DNA from: Azolla caroliniana
Taxonomy: Eukaryota; Polypodiophyta
Direction of reading: 5' to 3'
Length of the DNA stretch: 64,000 nucleotides
Assembly: GCA_043228905.1 (NCBI GenBank)
Contig: JBHGNT010000003.1
Location: 16,802,001-16,866,000 of the forward strand
This document shows, piece by piece, positions 58,214-64,000 of the stretch (position 1 is its first letter; every line of letters begins with the position of its first letter). Position numbers and translations under genes: made by a program. Below the pieces are notes generated by a model. That model had not been told where the DNA came from and did no database searches. It saw only the letters and a list, made by a program, of their open reading frames with translations.

Positions 58214-58661
58214 GGCTTAAGGTCAACATAGAGCTCTCCAAGTTATGTGCTTAGGCTAATATAAGAGATTGAAACAAATGATAAGCCCCTCTATAAACAA
58301 AAGCTCCCTCAATAAAGAAAAATATTATTATTTATATAATAATTTTATTAATTATATTAATAACTATATAGTAAATATAATGTCCATAAATTATATTTTA
58401 TACCTTATTAATCCTATAGTCTATAATTAAAATTAAATTTACTTTATACATATAGTATAATATTACCAAATATATTGAGACATAAATATGCAAGTATAAT
58501 CCGAATCATTTGTGCAATAATGAAGTAACAATCATTTAAAATTGTTATTCCCCACATGTAAATCAACTTGGTACTCCCATAATGTGTATTAAATAAAAAA
58601 CATTAACTATATAGTATATATACATTCAATGTTTATATACATATAGTATATATTTACAATC
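58214..58661. other. A/T-rich spacer
   Basis: Between the small ORF and the 76-bp repeats; very A/T-rich, especially 58,315-58,640. TATA-like text near 58,291 may serve the minus-strand ORF. Nothing else seen. Confidence 0.4.
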
Positions 58662-58995
58662 ATTAGAGAGTCATATAAAGGTTGGTTTAAATTTTAAATC
58701 ATTGGTTCATTCATGGCCATCATATTTAATAAGAAACATTAGAGAGTCACAAATATGTTGGTTTGAGTATGCAATCATTGGTTTATTCATGATCTTCATA
58801 TTTAACAATGAATATTAGAGAGTCATAAATATGTTGGTTTGAGCATGCAATCATTGGTTTATTCATGATCTTCATATTTAACAATGAATATTAGAGAGTC
58901 ATAAATATGTTGGTTAGACTATTCAATCATTGTTTTATTCATGACCATCACATTCAATCAAAAACATAAAAGAATCATAAATATGTTGGTTTGAG
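58662..58995 (+). repeat. 76-bp tandem repeat, about 4.4 units
   Basis: Units begin ATTAGAGAGTCA at 58,662, 58,738, 58,814 and 58,890, with a partial fifth near 58,966. The second and third are nearly identical. It lies just upstream of the plus-strand promoter. Confidence 0.9.
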
Positions 58996-59113
58996 TATTT
59001 AACAAAGTGTACTAAAGTCTAACAAACTATCTTTTACATCTAACTAACTAACTTGTAGGTAACCAACTATGGTTGGACTAACCACAATTACTTTAACCAC
59101 AATGGTCAAGCCC

Positions 59114-59121
59114 TATAAATA
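59114..59121 (+). promoter_or_regulatory. TATA-like motif upstream of methyltransferase-like locus
   Basis: TATAAATA in CCCTATAAATAGGAAG, about 150 bp before the ATG at 59,264. The ATG opens a short frame (MSSKKLEHTES) that meets a good splice donor, AG|GTAAGC, at 59,299. This suggests a first exon, but no transcript is available. Confidence 0.5.
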
Positions 59122-59263
59122 GGAAGACCTCCTCATTTGTAGATCTCACACGCGCAATCAAGAGCACACGAAGCACTCAGAGCACACGGAGCCTAGAGCA
59201 TGCAAAGCGACACCAACGCAACAACAATTGTTGATCTCACTGTCAGCACCTAGCCCGAAAATC

Positions 59264-62200
59264 ATGTCTTCGAAGAAGCTTGAGCACACGGAATCTAGGT
59301 AAGCAACATCATTGTACGAACACTCTCATATTTATTATTTTTTCAGCCATCTATATACACATCATAACTCTGATTCAAACAGGAACTCGATACGCCGTAT
59401 TGAGTTCTTGTTTAAAGGCCTCTATTATCAGCATGACCTCGATACGATGTATCGAGTTCCTGATCCGAGGGAGTCTTTTAAACAGGAACTCGATACAGTG
59501 TATCGGGTTCCTATTGCAAACACCCACTTTACTCTAGAACTCGATACGACGTATCGAGTTCCTGTTTAAAGTGAGTCTTTTAAACAAGAATTCAATACGC
59601 CGTATCGAGTTTCTGTTTACAGTAGGGTTTTAGAAAGGAACTCGATGCGGGACATCGAGTTCTTATTAAAAAACCCCTGCTTTAAACAGAATAGCGTGTT
59701 TTTGAAAAATTATTGGCAAATGTGTGTCCAGACACCAATATAGATGGCAAATTAAGACCTTTTTTTAAAAAATTACTTGATTTTGTAACATTTAGCACCA
59801 TTGTTGAAATAGGGAATTTGACCTAAAGTTGATTAAAACACTAGAAAATATCAAACAAATTAGGGTTATGATATCAATGTGACCTTACCTACGCTCCAAT
59901 ATGAAACATGTCCTAGGAAAATCCTTAAGAATTAGGGTTATGATATCAATATGACCTTTACCTATGCCCCGATATGAAATATGTCCTAGCAAAACTCTTA
60001 AGAATTATAATTTTCCAAGTTAAATAGGTTGTACCAAATTTACATCTGCAATAAAGGTCTATTATTTTTACCTCTAACATTAATTGAAATAAAGGGACTG
60101 ACACAAGTTGCTTGCCAGTGTTAGTCTTAGTCTACCTATGGTAATTTTGTTAGGTGGCCTATATCTGAGGACCCAACTAACATATATTATCCCACGTCCT
60201 GTCTTAAATAGGTCGTTAGAGAACTTATCGGACTGGCCTGTTAAGAAAATCAAGCTCCGATATCAGGGCTCTCCGGTAGAGACCCAAAAACAAGTAGTTA
60301 CCTAGAACATGAAGAGAGGTAAGAAGCTTCTCTTCAACGCGGAGACTAAATCTCAACCATTTGATGAAGTTAGCCCAAAAAAGATGAGCAGCTCCTAGTG
60401 GTGAGGACCTTCCTAACCGTGACCTAACGGACAATGAATGGTGTATGCAGTACGTTGATTCGAAGAAGAAAGTCCTGTTGTATACTGCAAAGAAGAAGGG
60501 CGACGATCACCTTGAAAAAGACACTCCCTTTATGTATGGCCGTATTTTACGATTTGACTATGAAGATTCTGATTCCCTCAACATTCTTGTCATGATAGAC
60601 TGCTTTAAGGGAGTACGTAAATTGTACCTCTTTGAAGATCGGCTTGTCAAGAAGTGTTGTGGGTCTGAGTCTTTTAAACTCGATATAGAGAGTTCACAAA
60701 ATCTGATTGTAACCTTGAGACCATATATACAAGGCCACATAACTCTAAGGGATGCCTCGCCATCCCCAGTAAAGGCCCCAAAAAGGGCCTCAAAGGTGCA
60801 ATCGAGACCGGCAAAAAAGAAGATGACAAAAATGTCAGACTCTAAATCATCAAGCTCAACTGATGAGGAGGAAACTAGGGCAATGCCAAGTGCTGAGCTA
60901 GCATCCAGTGTCTTGTCATCTGAGCATAATAAGATTCGCAGAGAGTTAATGCAGCGGAAACTGGTGAGAAAAGGGTAAGTCTTCAATTTGCCTATAACAC
61001 ACATTCATAGACCACCAGTAGATGTGAAAACAGGACGAAGACCACTTGAGATCAGAGAACCTCAACAAATGCATGTTCAAAATCTCAAGAAAAAAATGAA
61101 AATAAATCCACATGCTACAATTGTGCCTTTTATTGTATAACTTGGGAACAAGTGACCGAGGATTACCCTCTAACGTCTTCATATAATGCATTATCCGAGT
61201 ATTTTATTGCATTCAAGGATTGGGTTAGTATTGGTCTTTTTAATAAAGTTTTCTTTCTATGTAGAGGTTGTGTAATAATACTCAATGTCTTATTGCCTCA
61301 ATTAGAAACTGTCTCGTGGCAAGAAACCAGGAGAAGTCAAGGATATACACGATTTCCCAACATCCTTCCTTGCACATCTTGAGAGAGCTAGAAAAGAAAA
61401 GGATCGTCGGTTAGTCAAGGCATACGAAATTGAAGAAGATGGCTCTTTCAAAAAAAATTGCCACAAGAAAGACATTACCAAATATCTTTACTACAATGTG
61501 ATTTGTGGCGATGTCCTTGACATGATCCAGAAAGTGCCAAAGAAAGAATATACGCTAATGATTGTAGATATTCCATACAGATTTCGAATGGCAAGGTCAT
61601 CATACGACGATGAACCTTTTAGGTTCAAACAATTAGAGAAAATGGTGAAGGATTTTGCCAAGCTGACGACTGCATCCTTGTGGAGGATAGTTCTGTTTCA
61701 TAGTATGGACCAAGGGTACTCGGTAGCTCAAGCTTTGAGATCTCGCTGTCATGGCATCGAGAACCTTGCTTGGTAAGGATTATTTATAAGTCTCATTCAC
61801 TATACTTCCTTTCTTAATTTATTGAATCTATTTTTAACTCGATATAATATTTGTTATAGGATAAAAACCAGCGTCAATAGAGGGCCAACCTTTCGGTTCG
61901 TAAATGCCATTGAGTACATTACGGTTGGCTACTTCGATGAAATAAAGAAACAAAGAATCACGGAGCATTCTAATGAAGTCGGAGGTTCAAATCTGTTGGT
62001 ATATCCAGCAGTGACACGGAAATTGCGACATGTCACCACGACAGAACGGGGACTTGTCAACCCATACCAAAAACCTCAACGACTTATGATGCGCCTAATC
62101 AAAATGTTCTCTATAGAAGGAGATTGGATGTTAGACTTGTTTTCTGGCACAAGTATTCCTCGAACTAGGTTTATGTTGTTGAGATAATCAATACTGATTC

Positions 62201-62540
62201 TTTTTTGTTTGAAAATTAATTCTTCTTGTCACTTTCTTCACAGGGACAACGTCTACATGTGTATTGAAGCTCTTCTGAAACATTGTTGAATTGGAGAATG
62301 ACGAGGAGCGGGTTATATTTATAAATATGAGGATTAAGGCCTTGTGGGAATGCCCAGACCAGGACAAGGAGGTCGGTGCAAAGCACATTGCTGATACCGA
62401 AAGGTTTCAACCTACTTCACGAGAGCCTATTCCTCCGTTAGCCGGGGAAGCTAATTGAGCTTGATGATGAGCTTATAGAAGATCTTATGGTGGCTTGGCT
62501 AACAAGGGAAGACAATGCACTTATAGCCGAAGTATCATAG
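59264..62540 (+). pseudogene. Beta-class DNA amino-methyltransferase-like gene, broken
   Basis: Likely order: exon 1 (59,264-59,298); an intron with the palindrome array; a coding block from about 60,110 to the donor at 60,975; a block near 60,995-61,230; a block from about 61,288 to the donor at 61,773; one from 61,860 to about 62,180; and a last from about 62,244. The first block has SDWPVKKIKLRYQGSPVETQ and MYGRILRFDYEDSDSLNILV, faintly like a BAH/Tudor-type reader, then a Ser/Lys/Glu-rich linker. The second, GRRPLEIREPQQMHV, resembles ParB-type N-terminal domains. The third has the catalytic motif IV DIPY (61,567-61,578), like DPPY of N6-adenine or N4-cytosine enzymes. The fourth has NPYQKPQRL and the SAM-binding DLFSG (62,134-62,148); motif IV before I defines the beta class. 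Lesions: stops at 60,303, 60,385 and 61,138, frame changes near 60,370, 62,285 and 62,455, and no good donor near 62,185. The C-terminus (LDDELIEDLMVAW) ends at 62,540. Confidence 0.6.
59382..59662. repeat. Palindrome array, 6 units, period 51 bp
   Basis: Six inverted repeats like GGAACTCGATACG-N-CGTATCGAGTTCC, centred at about 59,395, 59,447, 59,498, 59,549, 59,600 and 59,650. Arms are 8-13 bp, several perfect. Units differ by paired changes: unit 3 has ACA/TGT instead of ACG/CGT, unit 6 GATG/CATC instead of GATA/TATC. Between palindromes are A/T-rich spacers with shared GTTTAAA text. The array lies in the inferred first intron. Confidence 0.92.
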
Positions 62541-62550
62541 ACACAATGGA

Positions 62551-62617
62551 ATGTAGGGGGTTGAACCCATGACCTCCTAGTCTTATTGGACAACCTTACC
62601 AATTGAGCTACATCCAT
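62551..62617 (-). other. Antisense tRNA-like segment at the Gypsy-D LTR start
   Basis: Read on the minus strand: acceptor-like GGATGTAG near the start and CCTACAT near the end can pair with a bulge; A-box TAGCTCAATTGG at 62,599-62,610; B-box GGGTTCAACCC at 62,558-62,568. No clean anticodon arm. A diverged copy is at 29,119-29,171. Confidence 0.6.
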
Positions 62618-62966
62618 CTATGCATTATTGTATTGTAATATAAGTTTCAACTTATTACATTCTATGTTAATCACTAGAACTTTCAAGAAACTTCTAGCGA
62701 ATGCATCTTCATGCACGCTCTAGAAGTTTCCATGCACTCTCTAGATGTTTCCTAGCTTTCATGCATACTACCACATTCTTGTATAAATACTTCGGTGCAC
62801 CTTGATTACAATCAAGGTGAACAACACCAATTACGGAAGCATAATTTAGTTCGTTCTCTTTTGTCTACCTTCTCTCTCTCTTGTTCTCTCGTCTATGATG
62901 TCTCTCTATCTATATATCTATCTTACGCTCTCTCTTAATATTTAGCTCGCCTACTTATCCCTGTCA
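62552..62966 (+). repeat. Gypsy-D 5' LTR
   Basis: 415 bp, TGTAGGGGGTTGAACCC to TATCCCTGTCA, with promoter core GTATAAATAC at 62,781-62,790. It is followed by TGGTCTACCCG, a possible primer-binding site. It lies 11 bp after the end of the methyltransferase-like frame. The 3' LTR is outside the window, so the ends rest on the TG...CA form and on similarity to fragments at 28,966 and 33,680. Confidence 0.65.
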
Positions 62967-63013
62967 TGGTCTACCCGTCCGTGATATTTTGTTCACCTTC
63001 CCTTCTTGTTACC

Positions 63014-64000
63014 ATGTCCGACTTGGCCTTAAGCCAAGTAATGGCAGCCTTGGAACAACTTAAATTAGAAAATTAAAGCCTTCGTCAATCATTACGGGAG
63101 CTTTAAAATAGCACAGCCAACAACCCTCCACCCGTTGAGCCTCACCTTCCGTTAGCACCTAACCCAACCCCTTCCTCTTCCCATTTATATGTCCTCGAAC
63201 CTAACGTCAGCCTATTTGACAAATTCAACGGCTCGAGGGCGCATCTTTGTGGCTTCATCAATCAAATTTGGCTTATCATCCGCTTACAACCCCAACGTTA
63301 TGCTAGCGATTTCTCTCGGGTTGCCCTCGTTGGCACGCTTCTCTTGGGGCTAGCACAAGCGTTGTTTGCACCATTGATCGAGACCTCATCCCCACTCTTA
63401 GACAATTTTCCTGCCTTCTTGTAGAGCTTGAAGCCACATTTGGAGAGACAGATCGACGACGAACAACACTCACGAAACTCTATACCTTACAACAAGGCTC
63501 TCGTCCAACTTCCGTCTATGCTTCAGAGTTTCGTCAGATCATGTGCGATGTCAATTGTGATGACCAAGCTTTATGCGACCAGTTTCGTCGAGGCCTCAGA
63601 AATGATGTCAAGACTCTTCTCTTAAACTTTCCGGAGCCCACATCATTGTCCTAGGTAATCTCCCAAGCTGTTCATGTGATAATTTTCTTTTCGAGCTACG
63701 ACAAGAGGAACGTGGGACTCGAGGCTTTCCGTCTTCCTCCCACAATGCTCCACTCACAAGGCCATATATATCAGTTTTGCCAAGCATGCCATGGTTGCCA
63801 TCTTCCAATGATACTCATACCCCGATGGAGGTCGACCCCCGTACCCCAATGGAGATTGACAATGCTCGGTTCCAACCATTAACCGATGTCCAACGACAAC
63901 ATCGACGTGACAATGGCCTCTACCTCTATTGTGATACCCCCACCCATGTCATTCGCCATTGCCCGATGCACAACCCTCATCATCAATCCCACCGTGCACG
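63014..64000 (+). pseudogene. Gypsy-D gag, broken, runs off the window
   Basis: Starts MSDLALSQVMAALEQLKLEN at 63,014 and follows the same plan as Gypsy-B gag: a helical start, LFDKFNGSRAHLCGFINQ, a gag core (in another frame DQALCDQFRRGLRNDVKTLL near 63,560-63,620), and a nucleocapsid-like LYLYCDTPTHVIRHC near 63,924-63,968. As in Gypsy-B, the usual first zinc-knuckle cysteine is missing. Stops at 63,074 and 63,104, and frameshifts near 63,420 and 63,660, make it non-functional. The pol part lies beyond the right edge. Confidence 0.8.

Noticed and set aside
59312-59569. Open frame with ELDTxYRVP repeats across the 51-bp array
   Set aside because: The period of 51 keeps several frames open automatically. 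Paired arm changes point to DNA or RNA structure, and no start or codon signal favours protein.
59382-59662. CRISPR-like array
   Set aside because: Repeat length and spacing superficially fit, but the spacers share sequence, the repeats are palindromes with paired changes, no cas gene is present and the context is a plant nucleus.
61498-62187. MT-A70 (METTL3/METTL4-type) methyltransferase
   Set aside because: Motif IV precedes the SAM-binding motif and the NPYQKPQ/DLFSG text is beta-class bacterial-like, not MT-A70.

Overview
This is a 64 kb piece of nuclear DNA from a land plant with a large, transposon-rich genome. Two ordinary plant genes with GT-AG introns (a DUF1664 protein and a class A heat-shock factor) lie among Ty1/copia, Ty3/gypsy and LINE elements at many stages of decay. 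The sequence does not name the species. The mix of families (chromoviruses, a DUF7869-type locus, a beta-class DNA methyltransferase-like locus) makes me think of a fern, lycophyte or similar non-seed lineage, but that is weak inference.

Layout. (1) 0-7 kb: gypsy LTR-like blocks around an integrase tail and a large accessory ORF with two stops, then a plus-strand copia RT-RNaseH remnant and its LTR. (2) 7-29 kb: a four-level nest. The host is a minus-strand copia whose LTRs (9,079 onward and 10,860 onward) are split by two later insertions: a 1.26 kb deleted copia (9,184-10,445) and Copia-A (11,051-26,847). Copia-A holds Gypsy-B (14,526-26,330), which holds a solo LTR (15,593-16,236) and Copia-E (16,882-22,349). 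Copia-E has LTRs identical by eye and one uninterrupted 1,338-residue polyprotein, so it is the youngest and possibly competent. Target-site duplications support each level. (3) 28.5-36.9 kb: LTR fragments, a decayed copia integrase, a 5'-truncated LINE with a 17-bp duplication, and tandem repeats.

(4) 37.3-48.4 kb: two convergent genes. The DUF1664 gene (plus, 13 coding exons, 316 aa) and the heat-shock factor (minus, two exons split inside the DNA-binding domain by a 3.8 kb intron containing an old LINE fragment) both read as intact. (5) 49.5-51.3 kb: a broken DUF7869-type gene, minus. (6) 51.4-56.3 kb: Gypsy-C, a chromovirus whose gag-pol stays in one frame with five nonsense codons.

(7) 57.4-62.5 kb is the most unusual part. 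Four tandem arrays of different unit length (56, 39, 76 and 51 bp) sit together; two are built of DNA palindromes. They surround a small minus-strand ORF and a divergent plus-strand locus with TATA-like motif and candidate splice sites. That locus encodes, in broken form, a basic/serine-rich region, a stretch resembling a ParB-type N-terminal domain, and a beta-class amino-methyltransferase (motif IV DIPY, later a DLFSG motif). It is damaged here, but its composition suggests an uncommon plant DNA-methyltransferase family. (8) 62.55-64 kb: LTR and gag of another gypsy (Gypsy-D), running off the window. The Gypsy-B and Gypsy-D LTRs both begin with an antisense tRNA-like segment carrying A-box and B-box motifs.
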